In this document: positions 48,609-61,335 of the stretch, piece by piece
Numbering within the stretch: the stretch's first letter is position 1
Layout: the number at the start of each line of letters is the position of its first letter
Assembly: GCF_009727055.1 (NCBI RefSeq)
Contig: NC_052351.1
Span: 11,162,143 to 11,226,142 of the forward strand
Source of the DNA: Benincasa hispida
Lineage: Eukaryota > Streptophyta > Magnoliopsida > Cucurbitales > Cucurbitaceae
Reading direction: 5' to 3'
Length of the DNA: 64,000 bases
The notes under the pieces: generated by a model
What the model was told of the DNA's origin: nothing
The model's input: the letters and a program-made list of their open reading frames with translations, nothing else
Databases searched by the model: none
Program-made: the position numbers and the translations under genes

Positions 48609-50356
48609 TGATAACTTACAGTAATGCCAGTTATTATAAGCCTTTTATTTAGAATTATGAGAGCTAACAGGTAGAGAACGCAGTGATAATACTTAAAATT
48701 TGGAAAAATTGAGTTTTGCATCGATAAGCACCTAAAACCTCAATGATCCAATATTATGCATTATTCCGTGTCAAAGTGTCTATTTTTGTAGCTATCGCAG
48801 GAATCAAACGCATGAATTTGTAATAAGCAATCACAGACAAATGCATGCGCTGAAGCTAGGCGACCGCACAAGATGAACGCAGACGGCAAACCCATGCGTC
48901 CAACGCATGGAGAATGTGGTGAACAAATAGAGATTGCAGCCACGGATTGACAGCCATAATAGAAGATCGCAAGATGGATAGAACGTGTTGATAACTTCAG
49001 CTAAAATCAGCTCGAACGCATACCTTGGGAGTATCAACAAGATAAGGCGATTTGACAATGCCCATACCACGACAAAAGCAGCAGTGAGCCATACCTTCAT
49101 CATTACAGCTGTCGACGTCCAAATTTTATAAATAGCCCTTGAGACCTTCATTTTAAGGCATCCGAGTTTCTGCCTTAAGGCATAAGTTTGTGCTCACATA
49201 TGAGAGCTTGAAAGAGATTTCCAGTGAGAATTCTTCATCTCCAATACCCAGACCGAGTGACGATTGGAGCATTCGTCGGAGNNNNNNNNNNNNNNNNNNN
49301 NNNNNNATAGAGCTCCAAAGAGAGACATCTCCAACCATTCAACCATGGCACACGACAGCCTTGACGCAGAGCCTTCATCCCCTCTAATCTCTGTATTTTA
49401 TTAACATTTTAGCTTGAAATATTGAAGATATTCTTGTGATCAAAGAAAATCTTAAATTCCTCATTACGACTTCTTCATCAATCTTCATCTCTAAAAATTT
49501 CTTAGCAAGTGTTTATTTATCAAGTCAATCGCATGCTTAATGCGGGTGTCGCCTAGAGATAGGACGCATTGTAGCAACCGGCAATCGAGGGAGGGTTGTC
49601 GTTGTGCAAGTATAGGAGTGAGCTAAATCACCTCTTTTGCTTGGTGAAGTTAAAGTCTAATGGGGATGTGTGCATTTGCTATGTCTATAGTTAAAATGTA
49701 CGCATCTAATGATGAGATAAGAGTAAGGGATGGTAACGCAGCGAGAGTTCGTATTGTGTCGCTAGAGATAGGCACAATCTTTATGCTCGACGCAAACCAT
49801 TGCATATAGAAATATACGTCATGCGGCTGGACCACCTAGAGGTGTGATGCGTATGCACGAGCTGGGTTTACTAGGGCAATTTAAGATAGTAAAACATTAC
49901 TAGCCGTTATTGGTTGTTATGTCTCTACTTATTCTCATTTGCAAGTCTTCTATGGCTCAAAATATGTTTAGTTAGGAAGTAGGAGTAGTGTGAGAAACAT
50001 TTAAACATTACTTCGATTAATTTTTTATTCTTATTCCATTCGCCTCAAATGCATCAGCTCACAATATTATTGAGTGACAAGATTTCACTGTGTTCGACCT
50101 CAAGATTATCCCGAAAACTTGCGTTTGTATTATACTTGCGCAAGCGTAAGAAAACTTATGATAGGAAACGCGTGAACATTGCTAAATGCTAAAGATTAAC
50201 GCATCATATTAATGACGCATGACCTTCAGATGCATTGGGAGCAAACATAATCAGTTATGTCTAATACGCATGATTTAATGTTCAAACAAACCCATCCGTC
50301 CTATAATAATAAAAAATAAAACAAAACAAAACGCGTCCATGAAATTAATCCTAACA
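48609..50356 (+). repeat. Nested element LTR, copy A
   Basis: Starts TGATAACTTACAG, ends ATCCTAACA. It contains a gap (49282-49306) and many small indels against the cleaner copy at 58455-59081 and 60744-61335. A CCTCAAGATTATCCCGAAAACTTGCG-type block lies near its 3' end. Confidence 0.85.
49282..49306. other. Assembly gap (25 N)
   Basis: Undetermined bases inside LTR copy A. Confidence 1.
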
Positions 50357-51930
50357 AGTTTTTGGCGCTGTTGCCGGGGACTTGAGCTATGTTTTTGTGA
50401 AGTTTTTGTGTTTTCGCAGGCACCCTTTCAAATCTTACGCGTATTGTAGATTGTAACGACCAAGCTTGCAAAACAATATTTTGAAGTTATAGGCCGATGC
50501 GTCGAAAGTTAAATATTTGACCCCGATAAAGATAGAAAGGCTATCCTGTCGCATGAGCTGGAAGTAGTCTTAGACGCATGGTCAACGCATCAAAATGTGT
50601 CCAACAATTGCTGGAAGCTCAATGGTCAGGGCGAGTCCCTTTGACCAAGCAGAATTGAGAGCCATCTCCTAAATATGGGAGACTCCTTGCGGTGACAACA
50701 TAATTTCTCCAGGGACGTCTTCTACTCTATCTTTTACATTGCTTTCCTAGTTTAGTTTATTTTTTTTATTTATTGTTATTTTTGGATATACGGGCGCTTC
50801 CTTGGTTGTGGTGCATTTGCTCCTTGTAGATACGATAATAACTCTCCTCGGGTGCGTAGGTTACAACGGAAAGAATCCTCCACATCCTTCAACGCATGGC
50901 TTCAAATCGATAACTTCCAAACGCATTGTCGTATGCGTTCTTGCTACTTAAGTTTCTTTTTCTTGTTATCTCTTTTATGCATTATGCCTTTTGGAATTCT
51001 CCTTGTCTGACTGGGCGGTTCTGATGCGATACATCTATAATTGGTACATATAATTACCGCGTCCTCGCAAAGGCAGCCCCCTTATTTTTAATAGCCTTTT
51101 CAATATGAAAGTCTATAGTTTTTATTATGTGCAAACCCTTTGCTCAAGCATTTGTTATCACATTCCTGTTGAGGTTTTTCTTTTTAGCTTGCAGTAAAGA
51201 ATACTGCCACTCTAGTTTGGGCTGGTGGCAGTGAGTCCTCCGAAGTAATTGCCGTTCATCATTGTGGTCAAATTTCCTTAAAAAAAAGAATTTTTGAAAA
51301 AATACAAATCCTACTGTTAAACGCAATGGGAAAAATCCATGTTGATATACGAGTTAAGTTGGTGAAAGGCATTTACCCGTAGTTGGATGTCCGCATGACA
51401 CGCCGTGGGGGCAAGCCAAAACGAAGGTAAAATCAATAGGATCCGACGCATCGGCGCAACTCCTCTGTCTGGCGTAAAGCCAAATTAAGCAAGATCCATG
51501 AGTTGAGTTGAATATGGAATTAATATCAAAGTTGGGATGCCCTGCATGACACAGCGTGGGGGTAAGCCAAAACGAAGAAAGCGAACCAAAAAGTTCCAAC
51601 GCCGCATTCCAATAAGTAACACATAAGCTTGAATTGTTTTTAAAACGGACACATTCTGCATGAGGCTGAAACGCACAAAGTTGCGGAAGAAATGAATAAA
51701 AAAGTTTTTGAGCAGGCTTGCCAAAATTTAACTTAAGAAAAGATCCTCTTTGAAGAAAGCAACCAAATTTTTAGAGGGGTAACAGTGCCAGCCTGGTAGA
51801 GGTAGAGTTAATTAATATTTTGAATAAAGCTGGTCATCGCAAAGGAATACCGAAAGGTGAGTTTAAGAATTTTTGAGTGTAAACGCAATGCTGAGGAACA
51901 AGCAATGATTCTAAGTTTGGGGGGGGGGGG
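50357..51930 (+). other. Non-coding internal domain with Athila-like primer site
   Basis: Opens with TTTTTGGCGCTGTTGCCGGG (primer site resembling the tRNA-Asp type of Athila elements). No frame of family size is present. A CTAGTTTGGGCTGGTGGCAG block is typical of Athila/Tat 3' regions. A direct repeat occurs at about 51387-51426 and 51535-51576 (GATGTCCGCATGACAC / GATGCCCTGCATGACAC, then AAGCCAAAACGAAG). It ends with AAGTTT plus a G-run polypurine tract. Confidence 0.8.
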
Positions 51931-53723
51931 TGATTAGTGGCAGAAAATGCCAGTTAATTATAAGCGCCTTTTATTTTAGAATTTATGAGAGCTAACAAGT
52001 AGAGGAAGCAATGATAAATATTTAGAAATTTGTGAAATTTTTGAGTTTGCGTCGATAAAGACTAAAACCTCACTGACGCCAAATAATGTGTTATCTTGTG
52101 CCAAATTGTTATTTTTTGTAGCTGATCGCAGGAATCAAACGTATGCATTTGTAATAAGGTAATCCAGAGACAAACGCATGGCGCTAAAGCCAGGCGAACC
52201 GCAAAAGACGAATTGCCAGACAGCAAACTCTGGTCCAACACATGGATATTATAAGTTAATCGCATGCGTCCACGCATGGAGAATTGCCGGTGAACAAAAT
52301 TAGAGATTGTAGCCACGGATTGACAGCCATAATAGAAGATCGCAAAGATGGGTAGAACGGTTGATAACTTCAGCTAATCAGATCGGAACGCATAGCCTTG
52401 GGGTATATAAAAAAGAATAAGGCGATTTTGACAATGCCCCAATACTGCGACAAAAGGCAGCAAGTGAGTCATATCTTCATCATTACCAACTGTCGGGCGT
52501 CCAAATTCTATAAATAGTCCTTTGAGACCTTCATTTTGAGAACATCTGCTTTCTGCCTCAAAGTGCAAAAGTTTGTGATCACAGATGAGAGTTTTGAAAG
52601 AGATTTCTAGTGAGAATTCTTCAATCTCCACAACCCAGATCGAGTGACGATCGGAGCATTTGCCGTAGATAGGACCCCAAGAGAGACATCTCCACCATTT
52701 TTCAACCATTTGGCACCACTGGAAGCCTTGACGCAGGATCCTTCATTCTCCTTCTAATCTCTGTATTTTATTACATTTTAATGCTTGAGATATTAAGATA
52801 TTTTGGTGATCATGCAAATCTTAATTCCTTCAATTACCGTTTTTTTCAATCATCTATCATCTCTATCATAGTTTTTCTTCAGCGTTTTATTTAATCAAAA
52901 TGTCATCGGCATGCTTAATCGTGTCGCCAAGAGATAGGACGCATGTAGCAACCCACCGAGAGGTGGTGCGTTGTGCAAGTATAAGTGAGTTAATCTTCTT
53001 GCTTGGTGAAAGGCTGTGCATACGCCTAATACTAAATGGAATGTTTGCATTGCTTGTCCTATAAGTTAAATAGCCGCATCTAAACTGCCCTGAGAAGGTA
53101 AGGATGGTAAACGCACTAAGCAAGGTTCCGTATTGTTCTAAGAGATTACGGCACAATCTTATGCTCGACGAACCCAATGCACTATATGAATATAGTCATG
53201 CGCTGACCACCTAAGAGGTGTGGATGGCGGTTAGTGCAACGAGCTGGGATTACTAGGGCAATTAAGATAGTAAAACCATTACTATGCGTTATTGGTTGTT
53301 ATGTCTCTACTTATTCTCATTGCAAGTCTTCTAATGGCTCAATATGGTTTTAGTTAGGAGTAGGAGTAGTGTGAAACATTTAAAACATTTCTTCGATTTA
53401 TTTTTATTCTTATTCATCGCCTCTAAATGCAATCAGCTCACAATATTATTAGAGTGACAGATTCCCGGGTTCGCCTCAGATTAACCCGAGAAACTTGCGT
53501 TTTGTATTATACTTGGCGGCAAGCGAAGAAAACTTTATGATAGGAAACCGTGAACATTGATGCTAAGATTACGGCAATCAAATCATTATGACGCATGACC
53601 TCGATGCATGGGAAGGCAAAACATTATCAGTATGTCTAACGCATGATTTAATGTTCAAAACCCATCGTCCTAATAATAATAAAAATAAAACAAATCAAAA
53701 CGCGTCCATAATTCATCCTAACA
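51931..53723 (+). repeat. Nested element LTR, copy B
   Basis: Starts TGATTAGTGGCAG after a G run, ends CATCCTAACA. It is rich in single-base insertions and deletions relative to the copy at 58455-59081. Confidence 0.85.
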
Positions 53724-55301
53724 AGTTTTTTGGCGCTGTTGCCGGGATTGGCAAGCTAATGTTTGTGAAAGTTTTTTGTGTTTTCGCAGGCACCGCTTTC
53801 ATCTTACGCGTATTGTAAGATTGTAACGACCAAAGGCTGCAAACAATATTTGAAGTATAGGCGATGCGTCGAAAAGTTAAATATTGACCCCAGAGATAGA
53901 TAAGGCTATCTGTCGCATGAGCCTGGAAGTAGTCTTTAGACGCATGTCAATGCGCATCAATACGTCCAATCAATTGCTGAAGCTCCAATGGTCAGGGCGA
54001 GCCCCTTTGACCCAAGCAGTTGAGAATGCCATCTCATATGGGAAGACTTCCTTGCGGTGACAACACACACTCCATTTTCTCCAGGGGACCGTCTTCTACT
54101 CTATCTTTTACAATTGTTTTCCTAGTTTAGTTTATTTTTTTTATTTAAATTGTTATTTTGGATATACAAGCCGGCTTCCTTGGTTGGGTGCAATTTTTGC
54201 TCCTTGTAGGTACGATAATAACTCTCCTCGGGATGCGTAGGTTACAACGAGAAGAATCCTCCACAATCCTTCCAATCGCATGGCTTCAATCGTATAAACT
54301 CCAACGCATTTTGTCGTATCGTTCTTCTACTTAAGGTTCTTTTCTTGTATCGTTTATGCATTAATCCTTTTGGGAATTCTCCTTGTCTGACTGCGGTTCT
54401 ATTGCGATACATCTATAATGGTACAATAATTTACCGGCGTCCTCGCAAAGCCCCCTTATTTTTAAATAGGCCTCTTCAAATATGAAAGTCCTATAGTTTT
54501 ATTTATGTGCAAACCTTTGCTCAAGCATTTGTTATCACATTTCCTGTTGAGTTTTCCCTTTAAGCTTGCAGTAAGAATACTGGCACCCCTAAGTTTGGGC
54601 TGGTGGCAAGTAGTCTGCCGAAAGAATTGCGTTTTCATCACATTGTGGTCTATTTCCTAAAAAAAAAAAGATTTTTGAAAAATAACCAACTCTATGTTAC
54701 GCAATGGGAAAAATCCATGTTGAATAAAGAGTTTAAGTTGTGCAAGGCATTTACCCGTTAAGTATTGGATGTCCGCATGACAACCCGTGGGGCAAGCCAA
54801 ACGAGGTAAATCAATTAGGATCGACGCATCCGCGCAAACTCCTCTGTCTGGCGAGCCAAATTAAGCAAGACATGAATTTGAGTTGATATGGAATATACAA
54901 AGTTGGGATGCCTGGCATGATACACACGTGGGGTAAAGCCAAACGAAGAGCGTAAACCAAGTTTCAAAACGCTGGCATTCCATATAAGTAAAACACATAA
55001 GCTTGAATTGTTTTAAAACGACACATTTCCATGAGCTGAACGCAAAGTTGCGAAAGAATGGAAATAAAAAGTTTTGAGGCAAGGGCTTGCCAAATTTTCA
55101 CTTAGAAAAAGATCTCTTTGAAAGAAGCATACCAAAGTAGAGGGGAAGCAGTGCAAGCCATGGTTAGAGGTAGAGTTAATTATAATTTTTGAAAAAGCTG
55201 GTCATTCGCAAAGGAATACCGAAAGGTGAGTTAGAATTTCTTGAGTGTAATCGCCATGCTTGAGGACAAGCAATGATTCTAAAGTTGGGGGGGGGGGGGG
55301 G
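53724..55301 (+). other. Non-coding internal domain, second copy
   Basis: Same order of blocks as 50357-51930: primer site TTTTTTGGCGCTGTTGCCGG, the pyrimidine-rich middle, the two CGTGGGG-AAGCCAAACGA repeats, and a G-run polypurine tract ending at 55301. Confidence 0.8.
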
Positions 55302-57087
55302 TGATAGCTGGCATGAAAATGCCAGTTATTATAAGCCCTTTTATTTAGAATTTTATGAGAGTTAACAAGTAGAGAACGCAATGGATTAATATTTTAGAAT
55401 TTGTGAAATTTGAGTTTTTGCCGTCGAATAAGCACCTAAAACCTCAGCTGACCCAAAATTAATGTGTTATCTCTGTGGCCATAAAATTGTCTATTTTTGT
55501 AGCTATCGCAAGGAATCAAACGTATGCCCATATTGTAATAAGGTAATCAGAGACAAACGCATGCGCTGAAGCCAGGGCGACCGCAAAAGACGAACGGCAG
55601 ACAGGCAAACCCATGCGTCAACACATGGAAGTTATAGTAATCGCATGCGTCCAACGTATTTAACATGGAGAATGCGGTGAACAAATAGAGATTCGTAGCC
55701 ACGGATTGAACAGCCAATAATAGAAGATCGCAAGATGGGTAGAACGCGTTGATAAACTTCAGCTAAATTTAGATCGGGCACGCATACTCTTGTAGAATAA
55801 AAAGAATAATGGCGATTTGGACAATGCCCCCATACTGTGCGACAAAAGCAGCAGTGAGTCATATCTTTCATCATTAAACAGCTGTCGGCGTCCAAATTCT
55901 ATAATAGTCCTTTGAGACCTTCCAATTTTGAGAACATCTGAGCTTTTCTGCCTCAAGGCAAAAGTTTTGTGAATCACAGATGAGAGTTTGAAAAGAGATT
56001 TCTAGTGAGAATTCTTCATCTCCACAACCTAGATCGAGTGACGTGGAGCTTTCGGCCGTAAGATAGACCCAAGAGAGACATCTCCACCATTCACCATGGC
56101 ACCAACTGGCAAGCCTTGAAGCAGAGTCCTTTCATCTCCCCTTCTAAATCTCTGTATTTTAATTACATTTTTAGGCGAGATATTAATGAATATTTTGTGA
56201 TCAAGTCATCTTAATTCCTTCATTAACGGTTTTTTTCATCAATCTTCATCTCTATCATAAGTTTTTTCTTTCGCGTTTATTTATCAAGTCAAGATCGGCA
56301 TGCTATAATCGTGTCGTCCTAGAGATAGGGCAATGTAGCAACCACCGAGAGGTGGTGCGTTGTGGCAAGTATATAGTGATTAATCCTCTTTGCTTGGGTG
56401 AAAGGGCTGTGGAATGCCTATCTATGGGATGTATCATTGGGCTTGTCTATAAGTTAATTAGCGCTCTACTGCCTGAGAAGGTAAGGGATGGTACGCATAA
56501 GCAAGGTTGTATTGTTTCCTAGAGATAAGGCACATCTTATGCCGATGCAACTACACTATAGGATATAGGTCATCACTGATCCATTTAGGAGTGTGATGCC
56601 GTTAGTTGCAACGAGCTGGGATTACTAGGTGCCCGATTTAAGATAGTAAACATTACTATCCATTTATTGGGTTGTGTTCCTCTCTTATTCTCATTGGGCA
56701 AGTCTTCTATATGGCTCATCTGTTTAGTAGGGAGTAGAGTAGGTTGTGTAAAACATTTAGACCTTCTTTTCGCTTTTTTTTATTCTTTATCCATAGCCTC
56801 AAATGCATCACTCACATATTTATTGAGTGAACAAGTCCTCCATGTTTCGACTCAGATTACCCCAGACTTGCATTTGTGTTATACTTAGTGCAGCGTAGAA
56901 AACTTATGATAGGAACGCGTGATCATTGCATGCAAGATTAACGCATCATCATTCTGGACGCATGACGTCAACGCGTGGGAGCAAACACATCATGTATGTT
57001 AACACAATTGATTCAATGTTCAATATTAACCCATCCGTCTATAATAATACAATACAACAAAACACGTCCATGATTTTATCCCAAACA
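55302..57087 (+). repeat. Nested element LTR, copy C
   Basis: Starts TGATAGCTGGCATG, ends TATCCCAAACA, then runs into copia integrase sequence at 57088. The TTTGC after it is a noisy version of the CTTGC target duplication. Confidence 0.85.
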
Positions 57088-58454
57088 TTTGCTTGAGGGT
57101 AAGATGACTTAAACGAATTGACGCTGACTTTTTACTAGGTTGTAAGCCAAGGAGCCTCTTGAGTTAGTCACATTCTTGACCTTGTGTGGTCTCTGTGATT
57201 TGTCGGCCCGAGTGGCTATGAGTTTTATTTCTCAGTTTTACTGAATGATTACTCAGGTATGGGTATATTATTCTTATAAAATGGGAAATGATCATTTGAA
57301 AAAGTTCAGAGTTCGAGAGCTGGAAGTTGAAAAGCATTACATAGGACGGATTTAAAACACTTAATCGACGAAGGTGCGTGAGTTTTAACTCGCATTCCAG
57401 AGACTATTTGATAAAACATGGAATGTTTCCAAACCTCAGCGTGAGTATACCTCAGCAGAATGGTGTAGTGGAAGAGGAGGAATATGACTTGTTAGACATG
57501 GTTTCGCTCGATTGATGAATTATGCTTCCTATCGAACTCGTTTGGGTTTCGCAGTGAAGACTGCGTATACATACTAATTGTTGTTCCCTCCAGAGTGTTG
57601 CATACACACTCTGGGTTGCGCTTGCCTGAGCTTGAGCTAATCCAAAAGTTGGAACCACGGTCCGAGGTTGTTACCCGGTACCGAGGGGGTTATTTTTTAA
57701 ATGATCGATATGAAATGGAGTGTTTATTTCAAACAGACGTACTTTCCTAGAGGATGATCATATAAGGGGAGCATAATCATGAAGCAAAGTCGTATTGTGT
57801 GAGCTTTCCAATGAAGAATACTAACGTCAACAAGAGTCTTTGAAGAGTCCCTGCTAGCATCAGCAAGATTAATTGAGGAGTTCATCCAGTTAGGCAGTCG
57901 GGTTCCATCTCAAAAAGTTTGGGGAAACCTCGACGTATGTGGGGAGGGTTGCAACTCACATCCGTTCGCTATTGGTTTCACATCATTGCTATGGTACAGG
58001 CGCGTTGAGGATCCCATTGGGTCTTATAAAATATATGGAGGATGTTGACCTGCAGGACGGTGACGTTGATGACTTAGTGGTCTAAAGAAGAGTTCATCAC
58101 CGCTTCAGTAAGTCTTCTTAGTGTCTGTATGTAGACCGAATCTGCTACTCATGGGAATGATGTAGGTTCCTATTGACTACAGTTAAGAACTGCTTAGTGC
58201 GACCTTAAGATTCCAAATGAAAAGATTTGGGAAGGCTCAGTTTGTTCAAGGGTATACAGATCTTTCATGGGATTTGTAAGACAAAGTTGCTAAGCGAACA
58301 TACCTGAATCGATCACATCGAGCGGCATCCCCGATGGAGTACATTGACCGAAGGCTTGATTTGCTCAGGTTATCGATGCAGGATGACAATACTACTAGGA
58401 GGGGCCCTACTGTCGTTCGGCATAGAGTCACTTTGGTTCTGAGGAAAATGTGTC
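57088..58454 (+). pseudogene. Error-rich duplicate of the copia integrase/RT segment
   Basis: It matches 61336-62650 block by block (CTTGAGGGTAAGATGACT, GTGGCTATGAG, CTCAGCAGAATGGTGTAGTGGA) and shares the same private internal deletion in the RT (GAGGATGTTGACC...GACGGTGACGTTGATGA). It has small indels every few tens of bases and ends inside GAAAATGTGTCC, where it jumps into LTR sequence. I read it as an assembly duplicate of the same locus. Confidence 0.8.
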
Positions 58455-59749
58455 CACGCATCTAACTGCCTGAGAAGGTAAGGGATGGTACGCACTAAGC
58501 AAGGTTCGTATTGTTCCTAGAGATAGGCACAATCTTATGCTCGACGCAACCATGCACTATAGAAATATAGTCATGCGGCTGACCACCTAGAGGTGTGATG
58601 CGTTAGTGCAACGAGCTGGGATTACTAGGGCAATTTAAGATAGTAAACATTACTATGCGTTATTGGTTGTTATGTCTCTACTTATTCTCATTGCAAGTCT
58701 TCTATGGCTCAATATGTTTAGTTAGGAGTAGGAGTAGTGTGAAACATTTAAACATTCTTCGATTTATTTTTATTCTTATTCATCGCCTCAAATGCATCAG
58801 CTCACAAATATTATTGAGTGACAGATTCCCGTGTTCGACCTCAGATTACCCGAGAAACTTGCGTTTGTATTATACTTGGCGCAAGCGTAAGAAAACTTAT
58901 GATAGGAACGCGTGAACATTGCATGCTAAGATTAACGCATCATCATTATGACGCATGACCTCAGATGCATGGGAGCAAACATATCAGTTATGTCTAACGC
59001 ATGATTTAATGTTCAAACCCATCCGTCCTATAATAATAAAAATAAAACAAAACAAAACGCGTCCATAAATTCATCCTAACAAGTTTTTGGCGCTGTTGCC
59101 GGGGACTTGGCAGCTAATGTTTTGTGAAGTTTTTGTGTTTTCGCAGGCACCCTTTCAATCTTACGCGTATTGTAGATTGTACGACCAAGCTGCAAACAAT
59201 ATTTGAAGTATAGGCGATGCGTCGAAAGTTAAATATTGACCCCGAGATAGAAAGGCTATCTGTCGCATGAGCTGGAAGTAGTCTTAGACGCATGTCAACC
59301 ATCATGTGTCCAACAATTGCTGGAAGCTCCAATGGTCAGGGCGAGCCCTTGACCCAAGCAGTTGAGAGCCATCTCCTATATGGGAGACTCCTTGCGGTGA
59401 CAACACTCCAATTTCTCCAGGGACGTCTTCTACTCTATCTTTTACATTGCTTTCCTAGTTTAGTTTATTTTTTTTATTTATTGTTATTTTGGATATACGG
59501 CCGCTTCCTTGGTTGTGGTGCATTTGCTCCTTGTAGGTACGATAATAACTCTCCTCGGTGCGTAGTTACAACGGAAGAATCCTCCACATCCTTCAACGCA
59601 TGGCTTCAATCGGATAAACTCCAACGCATTGTCGTATGCGTTCTTCTACTTAAGGTTCTTTTCTTGTTATCTTTTATGCATTATCCTTTTGGAATTCTCC
59701 TTGTCTGACTGCGGTTCTATGCGATACATCTATAATGGTACAAATAATT
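58455..59749 (+). repeat. Cleaner partial LTR plus internal domain of the nested element
   Basis: Starts mid-LTR at CGCATCTAACTGCCTGAG, reaches the LTR end CATCCTAACA at 59081, then the primer site and about 670 bp of internal domain before the gap. Confidence 0.8.
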
Positions 59750-60743
59750 NNNNNNNNNNNNNNNNNNNNNNNNNNNNNNNNNNNNNNNNNNNNNNNNNNN
59801 NNNNNNNNNNNNNNNNNNNNNNNNNNNNNNNNNNNNNNNNNNNNNNNNNNNNNNNNNNNNNNNNNNNNNNNNNNNNNNNNNNNNNNNNNNNNNNNNNNNN
59901 NNNNNNNNNNNNNNNNNNNNNNNNNNNNNNNNNNNNNNNNNNNNNNNNNNNNNNNNNNNNNNNNNNNNNNNNNNNNNNNNNNNNNNNNNNNNNNNNNNNN
60001 NNNNNNNNNNNNNNNNNNNNNNNNNNNNNNNNNNNNNNNNNNNNNNNNNNNNNNNNNNNNNNNNNNNNNNNNNNNNNNNNNNNNNNNNNNNNNNNNNNNN
60101 NNNNNNNNNNNNNNNNNNNNNNNNNNNNNNNNNNNNNNNNNNNNNNNNNNNNNNNNNNNNNNNNNNNNNNNNNNNNNNNNNNNNNNNNNNNNNNNNNNNN
60201 NNNNNNNNNNNNNNNNNNNNNNNNNNNNNNNNNNNNNNNNNNNNNNNNNNNNNNNNNNNNNNNNNNNNNNNNNNNNNNNNNNNNNNNNNNNNNNNNNNNN
60301 NNNNNNNNNNNNNNNNNNNNNNNNNNNNNNNNNNNNNNNNNNNNNNNNNNNNNNNNNNNNNNNNNNNNNNNNNNNNNNNNNNNNNNNNNNNNNNNNNNNN
60401 NNNNNNNNNNNNNNNNNNNNNNNNNNNNNNNNNNNNNNNNNNNNNNNNNNNNNNNNNNNNNNNNNNNNNNNNNNNNNNNNNNNNNNNNNNNNNNNNNNNN
60501 NNNNNNNNNNNNNNNNNNNNNNNNNNNNNNNNNNNNNNNNNNNNNNNNNNNNNNNNNNNNNNNNNNNNNNNNNNNNNNNNNNNNNNNNNNNNNNNNNNNN
60601 NNNNNNNNNNNNNNNNNNNNNNNNNNNNNNNNNNNNNNNNNNNNNNNNNNNNNNNNNNNNNNNNNNNNNNNNNNNNNNNNNNNNNNNNNNNNNNNNNNNN
60701 NNNNNNNNNNNNNNNNNNNNNNNNNNNNNNNNNNNNNNNNNNN
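59750..60743. other. Assembly gap (994 N)
   Basis: Undetermined bases between the internal domain and the final partial LTR of the nested element. Open frames across it are not real. Confidence 1.
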
Positions 60744-61335
60744 ACGCACTAAGCAAGGTTCGTATTGTTCCTAGAGATAGGCACAATCTTATGCTCGATG
60801 CAACCATACACTATAGAGATATAGTCATGCAACTGACCACTTAGAGGTGTGATGCGTTAGTGCAACGAGCTGGGATTACTAGGGCGATTTAAGATAGTAA
60901 ACATTACTATCCATTATTGGTTGTTGTGTCTCTACTTATTCTCATTGCAAGTCTTCTATGGCTCAATCTGTTTAGTTAGGAGTAGGAGTAGTGTGTAAAA
61001 CATTTAAACCTTCTTCGCTTTATTTTTATTCTTATTCATCGCCTCAAATGCATCACCTCACATATATTATTGAGTGACAAGTCCTCATGTTCGACCTCAG
61101 ATTACCCAAGAAACTGCATTTGTGTTATACTTAGTGCAAGCGTAAGAAAACTTATGATAGGAACGCGTGATCATTGCATGCTAAGATTAACGCATCATCA
61201 TTCTAACGCATGACGTCAGACGCGTGGGAGCAAACACATCAGTTATGTCTAACACATGATTTCATGTTCAAACCCATCCGTCCTATAATAATACAAATAA
61301 AACAAACAAAACACGTCCATAAATTTATCCCAACA
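60744..61335 (+). repeat. 3' end of the nested element's terminal LTR
   Basis: Collinear with the second part of LTR copies A-C. It ends TATCCCAACA, followed by the right CTTGC duplication. Confidence 0.85.

Larger units (their letters stand above)
48609..61335 (+). mobile_element. Nested non-autonomous Athila-like LTR element array
   Basis: The insert begins TG and ends CA, flanked by CTTGC. Its layout is LTR (48609-50356), internal (50357-51930), LTR (51931-53723), internal (53724-55301), LTR (55302-57087), a duplicated copia piece (57088-58454), partial LTR (58455-59081), internal (59082-59749), gap, partial LTR (60744-61335). The element itself is LTRs of about 1.75 kb around about 1.57 kb of non-coding DNA. 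The primer site is of Athila type and the polypurine tract is a G run. Neither gag nor pol is present, so it would depend on an autonomous partner. The number of copies may be inflated by assembly error. Confidence 0.85.

Noticed and set aside
59629..60844. Frames of 340-380 codons across the large gap
   Set aside because: They consist almost entirely of undetermined bases.
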